Source: an uncultured bacterium | GTDB taxonomy: Bacteria > Patescibacteriota > Patescibacteriia > 2-12-FULL-60-25 | Assembly: GCA_937949995.1 (NCBI GenBank) | Contig: CALFEO010000026.1 | Coordinates: forward strand, 1 to 64,000 | DNA length: 64,000 bases | Direction: 5' to 3' | In this document: positions 1 through 8,878 of the stretch, piece by piece | Layout: every line of letters begins with the position of its first letter | Numbering within the stretch: position 1 is the first letter of the stretch | Program-made: the position numbers and the translations under genes | The notes under the pieces: generated by a model | Database searches by the model: none | What the model saw: only the letters and a program-made list of their open reading frames with translations | Told to the model about the DNA's origin: nothing

Positions 1-98
1 TTATTTATTATTTATTATTTGTTATTTATTATTTATTATTTATTATTTATTATTTGTTATTTATTATTTATTATTTATTATTTATTATTTATTATTTA
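1..98. repeat. heptanucleotide tandem array TTATTTA x14
   Basis: Fourteen units of exactly 7 bp, twelve TTATTTA and two TTATTTG (third and eighth units), running from the window edge to position 98. The TAA stop of the minus-strand TraC-like gene (96-98) is the last unit of the array, so the repeat has grown up to or into the 3' end of that gene. On the minus strand each unit carries TAA. The array may extend further left. Confidence 0.95.
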
Positions 99-782
99 TT
101 CCTCCACTTGCAGTTTCTGCAAATCGGTCATACGCTCGCTTTCGAATTGTTCCGGATTGTAAGCCGTATAATAAAGCTCGATTAAGCTTTGCGTATCAAG
201 CTGTACCGATGCGATAGACATGCTTTGCAAACCGGAGATTATATTGTTCATTCTTAACATCAAAGCCGCTTTGTGTTTCTGAAAACGTTCTTCGGTTAAC
301 CTGATTGTAACCATGGGCGTAAAAATCGAGCTTAATCTGTCCACAAAACCTTTTTGCTGTTCCGCGGCCGGATCGTAAGGAACTATCACATAAAATCTTT
401 TTTGCATGATCTCGGCCAAATCAACCAACTGACGAACATATGATCTGTAATCCGCTATTTGATTGCGCAACAATTCATTCTTTTGCTCATGTTCAGCGTC
501 TTTTAACCTGCCCATGTAATCATCTATATTCATTCTGCGCGATTGTATGACTATTTGTATCGGAAAATCCAATGAATTTAAAAATTGGGTATAAGCCTGC
601 ACTATGGCATTTTGTTCATCTTCGGATTTTAAAGCAAAATTAACACTCGACACCAAAAGCACGGCACGCAAAGTTCCGTCCCTAAGCACAACCACATCTT
701 CTTTGATTTCGGATATATCCAAAAATCTTTGTGCCGGAACTCCCGGTTTTGCACCCGCTAATTTTTTACTTTGCATAACCAT
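96..782 (-). CDS. TraC-like conjugation/T4SS protein (VirB4 N-terminal-like)
   Basis: A 228-aa soluble protein resembling TraC-like domain proteins that precede VirB4 ATPases in Gram-positive and CPR conjugation-type clusters: an N-terminal IKEDVVVLRDGTLRAVLLV segment, a central helical stretch rich in Q and R, then a segment ending in IELYYTAYNPEQ. No Walker motifs are visible, so this is not the ATPase itself; a VirB4 would be expected downstream, beyond the left edge. It is the last visible gene of a minus-strand cluster with the PrgI-like and large membrane proteins upstream. The stop codon lies in a TTATTTA array. The family call rests on motif similarity and context. Confidence 0.6.
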   Translation of the reverse strand: MVMQSKKLAGAKPGVPAQRFLDISEIKEDVVVLRDGTLRAVLLVSSVNFALKSEDEQNAIVQAYTQFLNSLDFPIQIVIQSRRMNIDDYMGRLKDAEHEQKNELLRNQIADYRSYVRQLVDLAEIMQKRFYVIVPYDPAAEQQKGFVDRLSSIFTPMVTIRLTEERFQKHKAALMLRMNNIISGLQSMSIASVQLDTQSLIELYYTAYNPEQFESERMTDLQKLQVEE

Positions 783-1175
783 TCAATATTATCTTAAGTA
801 TACCGCATTTCACCATTTTCTCCAAAGCCATGTCAGCTATCTGCTGTGTTTATAACGTTTATAACGTTCATAACGAGTTCAGCGGTTACGGCAGATCCTC
901 CCAACCTCCTTACTAAGGAGGTGCTCCGTGTAAGCTATTCCAGTTCCCAGATCCTAGTTCCTAGTTCCAAATTCGAGGTTCTTCGCCTGAAGCGAATTCA
1001 TAGTTCGTAGTTCGTGGTTCGTAATTCGTGGTTCGTAGTTCGTGATTCGCCGTTCGACGTTCGACGTTCGACATTCGACGTTCGTTGTTCGCCGTTCATG
1101 GTTCGTAGTTCGATCTTTATTATTTATTATCCTTGACCCTCGAAGCTCGTAGAGCGTAGTGGGTTGTAATTAAAT
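783..1175. repeat. intergenic repeat mosaic (heptad arrays and palindromes)
   Basis: No gene is visible. From about 848 there are ATAACGTT-type repeats, then a palindrome ACCTCC-ttactaa-GGAGGT at about 905-925 that recurs near 38185, then 7-bp periodic arrays: TTCCTAG-type about 950-985 and TTCGTAG/TTCGTGG/TTCGACG-type about 1003-1115. The end (about 1138-1165) carries a CGTAGTGGG element that also occurs near 1650, 22205, 26345 and 29990. Confidence 0.85.
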
Positions 1176-1610
1176 TTATTCCTCCTCCGGCTTATATACC
1201 CCTCCGGTATTTACCACCAAAGCCAAATCTCTCAATTTGGTGGAACTGGGGCGCTTTTTCAACTGAACTTTTTCCACAGTCGGCAAACCAACTACTTTTT
1301 GCGCACCCTTCAGCTCTTGCAATGATAAATCCTTATTCCAAACTCTTAATTTGGGCCGAACTTGAGTCTGTAAAAAATTTACAAAAAACAAATGAAAAGG
1401 CTGACCGTTAATCTTGATAAAAGCGAAAGTCGCAGCCAAGCCGGCGGTTGGAATCAAGGCCAATATAAAATATGCGGTTTGCAAAAGTTTATACTCCACA
1501 AAAATAACTCCCGCCGCTCCCAAACAAATCAAAAATTGCCGCACCGTTATTGGTCCGATGATTCTATCTTCCTTATCAATAAATTGTGGAACTATAAATT
1601 GTCCAGGCAT
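1176..1610 (-). CDS. PrgI family membrane protein (T4SS-associated)
   Basis: A 144-aa protein with the PrgI-family pattern: an N-terminal FIVPQFIDKEDRIIGPITVRQF segment, two closely spaced transmembrane helices (about residues 27-70), the INGQPF motif after the second helix, and a hydrophilic tail. PrgI-family proteins are small inner-membrane components of conjugation-type secretion clusters, usually next to a VirB4 ATPase. Here it sits between a large cytoplasmic protein and the TraC-like protein, all on the minus strand, which supports the assignment. The biochemical role of PrgI is poorly known. Confidence 0.8.
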   Translation of the reverse strand: MPGQFIVPQFIDKEDRIIGPITVRQFLICLGAAGVIFVEYKLLQTAYFILALIPTAGLAATFAFIKINGQPFHLFFVNFLQTQVRPKLRVWNKDLSLQELKGAQKVVGLPTVEKVQLKKRPSSTKLRDLALVVNTGGVYKPEEE

Positions 1611-1692
1611 ATACTTTCATCTTGACCTGTCCCGCGAAGCCGTCAAGGCGTAGTGGGATAAACTTATGCGTTATAAACTCAACCTAAGGCTG

Positions 1693-3438
1693 TCAGAAAT
1701 GCAATTGATTATTAAGTGTGATTAAAGCTTCGATTTCATCTCTGGTTAAAGTATCTTCACCGGCTTTTCTTTTTTCTTCCGCTATTTCAACCAACGGTTT
1801 TTTATTTTTAAAACTTTCCATCACCAAACCCAAATACATCTTCATTAACGGAGATTCTTGCCACGCCCTGATGCCGGAAACTTTATTTTCAAAAGAATCC
1901 TGCTGTAATGTTTCCAGTTTATCCAAAACTTTTTTAATCGCATCCTCCGGTTTGGCGCCCATCCTCCTGAATTGCGCCAAAGTTACACCCGCCAACTCAC
2001 CCGATAAACCGCTTAATTTTGGCGCGGAACTGACTCCGTCAACCATGGTTTTGGGAGTAACTTCCATTTTTATACTGGCTTTGGAAACTTTAATCGGTTT
2101 TTGAGCCACCGCAGCCGCCACACCCGGCTCTTTGCGCAAGCTTTTCACTTTTGCCGATTCCGGCACGCGAACCAAATCTCCATATTGTTTCTTTTCCACT
2201 GCCGTATTCGCTTCCATGATCGGATTTGACGGTGTCATCTGTTTGGCAAAACCCACTTTTAAAGCTTCGGCCAATTGCTTTTGTTCCGCTTCCTGAGTCT
2301 GCTTGGCTTTAATCTTTTCTTGATACCATTTGGCATGTTCCTCGGCTTCACGTTTGCGCCTCTCTTCAATTTTACGCTTTTGCTCGGCTAATTGCTTTTC
2401 CAATTTGCTTTTCTCTTCATTTTTAATCGTTTGATGAAAATCCGAATAAGCTTTTTCAATAACGTCGGCAATAGCCTGCGCTTGCTCGCGATTTAATCCC
2501 ACACCGCCGACTTTTGTATCTCTTTGCAGTAATGATAATAGCTCTTGAGAATTTCTTACATCTCTCAAGCGGGAAGAAATCACATTCTTGATCCTGTTTT
2601 GCAAATACTCATCTCGCGGCTTGTCTTGTATCGCCTCCCAAGCCGCCAAAACAGCACCCTCCAAAGCGGTTGTAATCTTCGGAGGCTGGGGCAAGGTATT
2701 ACGAATGCTTTTTATTTCCTCTTCGTCTTGTGCCGCTTCATGCTCCGCCCTGCTTCCACCGTCCATTTTAACGCTTTTTGCGGTTAATTGTTCGGCATAA
2801 GCCTCTTCGCTTAAAAACTCTACTTGTTTGGATAAAGCTGTAATTTCCTGCAAAGCTTTTTCCGCGGTTGTTTTATCAAAACCCAATCCGCCGAATTCCG
2901 GCAAGCGCAACATGGCTTCTTTTATCTGATCCGGCACAAACTCGCCCTTGTGCATCTTGGCAATCAAATCGCGCATTCCTGCGCGCGATGTTTTACCGGC
3001 CGAACTCATTCCCAGCCTGTTTAAAACTTCCGAAGCCGCACCGGAATAAGAGATGGGTTTAAACAAAACCCTGTCCTGAGCCCAAGTTACCGAATCAATT
3101 CCCAACTCACTTAAATACGCGGATAATTCCACGCCAAAAATATCCCTGATCGGCCAAAACACTTTTTCCAGCAAAGTTCGGATAATAACTTTAATATCTT
3201 CTTTTTTTATTTGCGCGTTTAATAAATTTTTATATAAATTATTTAAACCTATTTCTACACTTGTGAAACCCAATGTTGTATTTAATATCGGGACTTCCAC
3301 TATATCAAAAAAATCCGTTGTCGAAATTTTATAATTTTCAATCACACTTAAATACACGTCATCGGCATTTTGCATAAAAAAATCCTGCACTCCTTGAGGC
3401 AAATCAACAAAATGTTCATATACTTTCCTCTTATGCAT
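1693..3438 (-). CDS. unknown 581-aa protein of the T4SS-like cluster
   Basis: Not recognised. It is a long soluble protein without a signal peptide or clear membrane helix. Residues about 345-395 form a strongly charged K/E/Q/R stretch likely to be a coiled coil. The N-terminal 220 residues are helical; the C-terminal 150 include EDAIKKVLDKLETLQ and end in a short helical domain. It starts 8 bp after the large membrane protein ends and precedes the PrgI-like gene by 82 bp, so it probably works with that apparatus, perhaps at its cytoplasmic face. Function is inferred from position only. Confidence 0.6.
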   Translation of the reverse strand: MHKRKVYEHFVDLPQGVQDFFMQNADDVYLSVIENYKISTTDFFDIVEVPILNTTLGFTSVEIGLNNLYKNLLNAQIKKEDIKVIIRTLLEKVFWPIRDIFGVELSAYLSELGIDSVTWAQDRVLFKPISYSGAASEVLNRLGMSSAGKTSRAGMRDLIAKMHKGEFVPDQIKEAMLRLPEFGGLGFDKTTAEKALQEITALSKQVEFLSEEAYAEQLTAKSVKMDGGSRAEHEAAQDEEEIKSIRNTLPQPPKITTALEGAVLAAWEAIQDKPRDEYLQNRIKNVISSRLRDVRNSQELLSLLQRDTKVGGVGLNREQAQAIADVIEKAYSDFHQTIKNEEKSKLEKQLAEQKRKIEERRKREAEEHAKWYQEKIKAKQTQEAEQKQLAEALKVGFAKQMTPSNPIMEANTAVEKKQYGDLVRVPESAKVKSLRKEPGVAAAVAQKPIKVSKASIKMEVTPKTMVDGVSSAPKLSGLSGELAGVTLAQFRRMGAKPEDAIKKVLDKLETLQQDSFENKVSGIRAWQESPLMKMYLGLVMESFKNKKPLVEIAEEKRKAGEDTLTRDEIEALITLNNQLHF

Positions 3439-3446
3439 AAAAAACC

Positions 3447-6400
3447 TTAATATAACATCTTTCTCACGTCTGAATAATCGCGGTATTCCGCATGATCGGC
3501 ACTTGATGGCGGTTTACGCATTTTTTCGATAAATTGTATTGCTGGAGTACCAACTTTCCCTTGATCGATATCGATTTTGGCTTGTGAACTCATTAATTTT
3601 GTCAATTTAGTAATGGATTTTTTATGCTCAGGAGTTGCATCAGCAGCTCTTGCCACGCTGGCTAAATCACCTTGATTCAATTTGCTTAATTGTTTTTGTA
3701 AAATTTCAAAAGCTTCCCCTTTACTTCCAACTTGTTTTGCCAACGAGGCCAAGGTGGCTATTGTTTTTTGACTGTAATCTTTATCATCCATGATGGCGGA
3801 AATTATATCTTCAGTCGTCTTTTCAAAAGCTTTTCTACCCTCTGTATCTGCAAAACTTCCGGATTTTTGATCATGTCCGAATAATGCAGTGGTTGATATA
3901 TCTTGCTGTAAAAATTCTTGGGCTATTTCCGCTCTATGCTCTATAATGAAAGCATCATCAGCATTGAACTCTCTTTCTTTTTGTAATGCCGCCAAATTCA
4001 TACCCAATTTTTCCGCAACCTTTGAACTTGCAATCTCCTTGCCAAAATCCGAAACTCTGGCATCTCGCACTGTACCATTATCATCAATTACCTTGCCAAG
4101 AGAACCTACATTTGTATTAATTTGAGTTTTTGTCTTATTATCAGCTCTTCGAAGTATTAAATCTGGATCTTTTGTCGTTCTGTCAAATCTACCCTTGGCT
4201 GTTAAAGGCACGCCATCCAAACCCAAAGCAGCTGCATCGAAATTTTGATTTTGTACTATATGATATTCTTCTCCATCTTTTGAAACATTGATATTATAAT
4301 TACTTGCCGCCAGTTGTTTATCGTCAAGAACAACCCCCGAATCATTTTTACCTGTAATTAATTGTTTAGCTTGTTTTTTACCGGTATCTGTTCTAGCGTA
4401 TTCAAAATGCGCTTTCATAAATTGACCTTGCTTGCCAACCATGAAGTTTTTGTATTCTTGTTCATCTTCGGCTCCTGCAACCAATTGTCCATTTTCATCA
4501 ATCCAACCCTTTGCAAAAGCGTAATTTAAAGCATAAGTTGCATTCATGAAAGTTTCAGGCTGAAATTTACGTTCACTCTGAGTATCAGGAGCGTCTTTAC
4601 GGGCTTGATTAACAATTTTACTGCCTTGTGAAACCAAATGTGGTTTTTTCTCTCTTTTCTCTTTTACTTTTTTCAACAGTTCATCATCATTATTATCCCT
4701 TGCGTACTTTTCCGCCGAATCCAAACGTTCAGCTATATGCGCATCGGTCAATTCTCTGGCTCTTGCCGATTTTTGCTCTTCAGTAGCATCAGGAGGCAGT
4801 TGCCCTGCAGCAACTGTTTTCATTTTCTCATGATACGCGTCTTGATAAACCGAACTCAAGCCCAATTGCGCTTGAGCTAATTGTACACCTCCCAAATCGC
4901 CAACTTTAAAATAAGGATTCGATTTAATAACTTCTTCTTGTTTTTGTAAAAATTCACCATACTCAACAGGACTCATTGTACTGCCAATTTCTTTAAACTG
5001 TTCTGCCTTGACTTGAGTAGCCTTTTTAGTAGTTGCGGCTACTCCTGTAATTTTCTTTTGCATGCTGGTTGGCGCCAACGCGAACATACTTGTTTTCTGA
5101 AAATCTTTTGCCATACCGGCCACCATTCCGGTTCGTGCTTCAAATTCCTTTCCCGCAAACGCCGCGCCTTTTCCCGCCAACTTCGCCCCTCCAAGAGCTA
5201 CGCGTCCTGTTGTACGCGCAGTGGCGGCTGTGGCTTTACCGGCCATTTTGCCGGCCGCCATTATACCGGCAACTCCAATGCCCGCCGCGCCTCCGCTTTT
5301 TAAAATGCTTAACAATTTTTCAGATCCGGGCGCGACACTGCCGGCAAATTTAACCGAAACCTGCACTCCCAAAAGCATAAAAGCGACCATGATGATAAAC
5401 GTTGAAAAAACTCTGGGATCTCCGAATTGAGTCGGCCAAATAAAATCATCGCCTTTATTGTTTGTTAAATTTGTCACCTCCGAACTCGCCGCATCCGGAT
5501 TATACAATCCTCCGGGGCCGATCAAATCGCTTTGTCTTTGCGCCATGGCCAGCGATAACCACAAAAAGAAGGCCATGGTCGGACCGCCGATTAAAGCATT
5601 ACTTAAACGGCTCCACCATTCATCCGTAAACGAGCTTAATGCTTTTTTCAAACTGCCGGGCAAAGACCATGCAAAAAAAGCGATAGGCGAAGTTATTAAT
5701 AAAAACCACAACATGATAATACGGCCCAAAAAGAAAATCAGCATTATCAAAATCAAAGTTATGGAAATGGAAATAATCCAAATCGCAAAAACCGCCGCAA
5801 CAACAATGTTTAATAAACTCCAAGCACTGGCGTTTCCGGCTCCTTCAATGTTAATTTTAATTTCACCATTCGTTTCTTCAATCGTACCCGTGGTATCCGT
5901 TAAACGCATGATTTTGGCTATGCCCAATGCCTGCACAAAATTACCGCCGGCCGCCTGTTTGAATCCGTTAACAAAAGTCAGCAACACGACTTGCGAAAAA
6001 TCTATCATTAAACCGATCAAGGTTTTAGAAAAATTAATCAAAACCGCCATGAGCAGCAGTTTGGGCAAAACCTCGCGATAACGAAACTCTTTGGGATAAC
6101 CGATTATGGTGGCAAAAGCCGAAACCAAAACCACCACAATAAAAAACATGTTCACCGTATCACGAATCAACGGCCAGCCTATTTGCACCGGCGTGGCTTT
6201 TACAAAATTATTATATTGAACAATATTAATCAACAAATCGATTAAAAAAATCAATACCAAGCCCAATGCCTCCGCAATCCAAACAATCAATTTGGCAATA
6301 CCCGCTATCGCCCAATTCATTATAAGCTTGGATGTTTCGGTGGCAATTTGAGCATGCGCGAAATCAACCGCAATAAAAACCACGCCAATCATAATTACAG

Positions 6401-6560
6401 CCAAGCTCATCAACCAAATCCTTTTTTGGTTATAATTGATTTGTTTTTTATTGTTGGTTTTATTTATATCACCTTCTTTTTTTACCAATTTATCAAACAA
6501 AAAAACCGCAAGCGATTTTCCCCTTTTTCCCAAAGAACCAAACCTGCTCCACATATTCAT
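3447..6560 (-). CDS. large polytopic membrane protein, VirB6/TrbL-like
   Basis: A 1037-aa protein. A basic N-terminus is followed by a helix at about 49-69 ending in a signal-peptide-like AHA, then several more membrane helices to about residue 430 with GRIIMLWFLLITSPIAFFAWSLPG as the best-defined segment. An Ala/Gly/Lys-rich stretch (about 430-480) leads into a long charged C-terminal half. This layout matches VirB6/TrbL-type channel proteins of conjugation-like clusters. TATAAT stands 10 nt before the start, suggesting a short-leader promoter for the whole minus-strand cluster. Sequence-level family membership is not proven here. Confidence 0.6.
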   Translation of the reverse strand: MNMWSRFGSLGKRGKSLAVFLFDKLVKKEGDINKTNNKKQINYNQKRIWLMSLAVIMIGVVFIAVDFAHAQIATETSKLIMNWAIAGIAKLIVWIAEALGLVLIFLIDLLINIVQYNNFVKATPVQIGWPLIRDTVNMFFIVVVLVSAFATIIGYPKEFRYREVLPKLLLMAVLINFSKTLIGLMIDFSQVVLLTFVNGFKQAAGGNFVQALGIAKIMRLTDTTGTIEETNGEIKINIEGAGNASAWSLLNIVVAAVFAIWIISISITLILIMLIFFLGRIIMLWFLLITSPIAFFAWSLPGSLKKALSSFTDEWWSRLSNALIGGPTMAFFLWLSLAMAQRQSDLIGPGGLYNPDAASSEVTNLTNNKGDDFIWPTQFGDPRVFSTFIIMVAFMLLGVQVSVKFAGSVAPGSEKLLSILKSGGAAGIGVAGIMAAGKMAGKATAATARTTGRVALGGAKLAGKGAAFAGKEFEARTGMVAGMAKDFQKTSMFALAPTSMQKKITGVAATTKKATQVKAEQFKEIGSTMSPVEYGEFLQKQEEVIKSNPYFKVGDLGGVQLAQAQLGLSSVYQDAYHEKMKTVAAGQLPPDATEEQKSARARELTDAHIAERLDSAEKYARDNNDDELLKKVKEKREKKPHLVSQGSKIVNQARKDAPDTQSERKFQPETFMNATYALNYAFAKGWIDENGQLVAGAEDEQEYKNFMVGKQGQFMKAHFEYARTDTGKKQAKQLITGKNDSGVVLDDKQLAASNYNINVSKDGEEYHIVQNQNFDAAALGLDGVPLTAKGRFDRTTKDPDLILRRADNKTKTQINTNVGSLGKVIDDNGTVRDARVSDFGKEIASSKVAEKLGMNLAALQKEREFNADDAFIIEHRAEIAQEFLQQDISTTALFGHDQKSGSFADTEGRKAFEKTTEDIISAIMDDKDYSQKTIATLASLAKQVGSKGEAFEILQKQLSKLNQGDLASVARAADATPEHKKSITKLTKLMSSQAKIDIDQGKVGTPAIQFIEKMRKPPSSADHAEYRDYSDVRKMLY

Positions 6561-7035
6561 CTTTACACATATTATAGCACAATAATCACTCCATCATCTC
6601 AATTTCATCCACAACCCCCGCATTAAGCTTCTAGCCGCCAGCCTTCAACCTCGAACCTCGTACCAAAATAACCCCTTGTTTGTCATTTCTACGCCCTAGG
6701 CGCATCGGAGGCGAGAAATCTCCACTAATATCACCAGCTAAATACACAATGGTTTGTCATTTCGAATCGGACGTGAGAAATCTCCACTAATATCACCAGC
6801 TAAATACACAATGGTTTGTCATTTCGAATCGGACGTGAGAAATCTCCACCGTTATTACCGGCTTAGGTTTTTTACAAGCGGAGATTTCTCACCTTCGTTC
6901 TCCACCTGAGGCGGATGCGCCTCAGGAGCAGAAATAACAAACCATGGTTGGTTTGGCTAGTGGCTAGTGGCTAGAAGCTGGTAGCTAGAAGCTGGTAGCT
7001 TGAACCCATTTCACTTCTTTGATACTCTATAACCC
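6561..7035. repeat. intergenic repeat region with 62-bp REP-like tandem
   Basis: A divergent gap without a gene. At about 6628-6660 are 7-bp units (TTCTAGC/CTTCAAC/CTCGAAC type). From 6674 to 6945 lies a REP-like array: GTTTGTCATTTC near 6674, 6752 and 6814, the last two copies spaced exactly 62 bp, each followed by GTGAGAAATCTCC, and then an inverted copy ending at 6945. From 6956 to 7003 a GGCTAGT/AGCTGGT heptad array ends in the -35 box used by the LCP gene. Confidence 0.9.
7000..7028 (+). promoter_or_regulatory. promoter of LCP gene
   Basis: TTGAAC (7000-7005), a 17-nt spacer and TACTCT (7023-7028). Only 7 nt separate the -10 box from the ATG at 7036, so the predicted transcript is leaderless or nearly so. 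The -35 box starts at the last bases of a heptad array. Confidence 0.6.
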
Positions 7036-8511
7036 ATGGATAAAGACGGAATTTACGTTGATTTTTTAGACGCGCCCGCCGATCAAAAGGCTCATAAAAA
7101 AACCGTATTCATTGCGGTATTTTTCGCTTTATTTGTGGGTCTTTTGGCAACTTTGGGAGCGGCCGCTTCATACAGAGCGGCAACCCATGGAACCAGTATT
7201 TTTGCCGAATTCGGCCGTTTACCCGGCATAGCCGAAATCCGCGAGTTCGCCGGAGGCGATGGCTCGATCGGTTTTAACGCTTTGGCCAAAACTCCGGACG
7301 ATCGTATTAACGTTTTATTTTTAGGTATTGGCGGTGAAGGCCACGACGGCCCCAACCTTACAGACACGATTATTCTTTCATCTTTGGATACCAAAGAAAA
7401 TAAATTTGCCATGCTCTCCATACCCCGAGATCTGGCTTATCCTGTGGGTAACAGTCAATTCCGCAAAATCAACACGGTTCATGCTTATAACGAACAAAGC
7501 TCTCCGGGCGAAGGCGCCCAAAAAACCGCCGAAGATCTAAGCAAGCTTTTCGCTGTACGCATCGATCATGTGGTTCGGGTTGATTTTAACGGTTTTGCCA
7601 AATTTATCGACGCATTGGGAGGCATAGATATAGTCATCGAACGCAGTTTCACCGACAATTCCTATCCGGCTCCCAATTTTAAATACCGCACCATCAGCTT
7701 CGAAAAAGGTCCGGCTCATCTAAACGGCGAACAAGCTTTGGAATTTGTTCGGTCGCGCCACGGCAACAACGGTGAAGGCTCCGATTTTGCGCGCTCCAAA
7801 CGCCAGCAAATCGTTATTCACGCTGTTCGCGACAAACTCTTGTCTTTGGGCACTCTTTCCAATCCCAAAAAGATGAGCGAGCTTTACAGCGTAATCTCCG
7901 GCAACATCCAAAGCGATTTATCGATTTGGGATATGATCTCACTGGCTCCGCAAATAACCGCCATCAATGATCAAACCACCATGCGCGTTTTAACCGACGC
8001 TCCCGACGGCGAGCTGGTTCCGGCCAATGTGGACGGCGCCTACATGCTGTTCCCCCGCAAACCCGATTGGTCCGAAATCCGCTCCATCGCCTCCAATCCC
8101 TTTGTCACCAAAGAGCAAGAAAAAAAAGAATTGGAACCCGCCGCCGAAGTTTTTCTTGAAATTAAAAACGGCACCAACTACGAAGGTTATGCGGCTCGTG
8201 TTTCGCAAAAACTCAAATCATTGGGCTATCAAGTTCCGGATATCGGCAATGCCAAACATCGCGGTTACGAACGAAGCATTATCTACGATTTAACTGATGG
8301 CCAAATGCCCGAAGAGCTTGTTCGTCTGAAAAAAATTCTGGATGCGGATATTGCCAGCGCCAATCCCTCTGAAATCGACGATTCCGACAAACGTTCCATT
8401 ACCACAGAGGACATGGCCATCGAAACCCTCACCTCACCCAAAACTCAATTTCTCATTATCCTGGGCGATTCCAGCCTCGGCCTCATCCAGCCGTACGCGA
8501 CAAATCAATAA
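7036..8511 (+). CDS. LCP (LytR-CpsA-Psr) family protein with LytR_C tail
   Basis: A 491-aa membrane-anchored protein. One N-terminal helix (about 23-47) is followed by a Phe/Ala-rich linker and an LCP catalytic domain from about residue 92: NVLFLGIGGEG, LTDTIILSSLD, LSIPRDLAYPV, GGIDIVIERSF and ALEFVRSRH with the Arg/Asp residues typical of pyrophosphate-lipid binding. A second domain (about 375-450) with EIKNGTNYEGYAARV fits a LytR_C domain. LCP enzymes transfer polymers from undecaprenyl carriers to peptidoglycan or other surface acceptors outside the membrane. It is monocistronic, with its own promoter and 3' repeats. Confidence 0.9.
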   Translation: MDKDGIYVDFLDAPADQKAHKKTVFIAVFFALFVGLLATLGAAASYRAATHGTSIFAEFGRLPGIAEIREFAGGDGSIGFNALAKTPDDRINVLFLGIGGEGHDGPNLTDTIILSSLDTKENKFAMLSIPRDLAYPVGNSQFRKINTVHAYNEQSSPGEGAQKTAEDLSKLFAVRIDHVVRVDFNGFAKFIDALGGIDIVIERSFTDNSYPAPNFKYRTISFEKGPAHLNGEQALEFVRSRHGNNGEGSDFARSKRQQIVIHAVRDKLLSLGTLSNPKKMSELYSVISGNIQSDLSIWDMISLAPQITAINDQTTMRVLTDAPDGELVPANVDGAYMLFPRKPDWSEIRSIASNPFVTKEQEKKELEPAAEVFLEIKNGTNYEGYAARVSQKLKSLGYQVPDIGNAKHRGYERSIIYDLTDGQMPEELVRLKKILDADIASANPSEIDDSDKRSITTEDMAIETLTSPKTQFLIILGDSSLGLIQPYATNQ

Positions 8512-8878
8512 CCGGTCTAACGTTCATAAAGTTCATCAAGACCAAAGTTAATCAGACCAAGTAACAAGTTCATCAAGACCAAAGTTCATCAAACCAAGTA
8601 ACAAGTTCGTCAAGTATAAAGTTCATCAAGAGTAACTCCAGCTTCTCTTGATGAGCTCTTGATGAACTTTAGACTTTAAACTTGATGAACTCTTAAGTTG
8701 CTCTTGATGAACTTTAATCTTTAAACTTGATGAACTCTTAAGTTGCTCTTGATGAACTTTATACTTTTAACTTGATGAACTCTTAAGTTGCTCTTGATGA
8801 ACTTTTTACTTTTAACTTGATAAACTCTATTAAGGGTCAACTATTGATAAACAGACTTAGTTATGTTACAGTCCGCGC
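8512..8878. repeat. CTTGATGAACTT palindromic repeat cluster
   Basis: No gene. About 300 bp consist of copies of GTTCATCAAGA on one side and their inverse TCTTGATGAAC on the other, with near-identical direct copies of CTCTTAAGTTGCTCTTGATG at about 8689-8815. The two arms could fold into long hairpins. The der promoter occupies the last 35 bp. Confidence 0.9.
8844..8872 (+). promoter_or_regulatory. promoter of der, leaderless type
   Basis: TTGATA (8844-8849), 17-nt spacer, TACAGT (8867-8872), then 6 nt to the ATG at 8879. Transcription would be expected to begin at or next to the start codon; there is no Shine-Dalgarno sequence. Confidence 0.65.

Noticed and set aside
1..98. CRISPR array
   Set aside because: The repeats are pure 7-bp tandem units with no unique spacers, and no cas genes occur in the window. 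The same holds for the other arrays.
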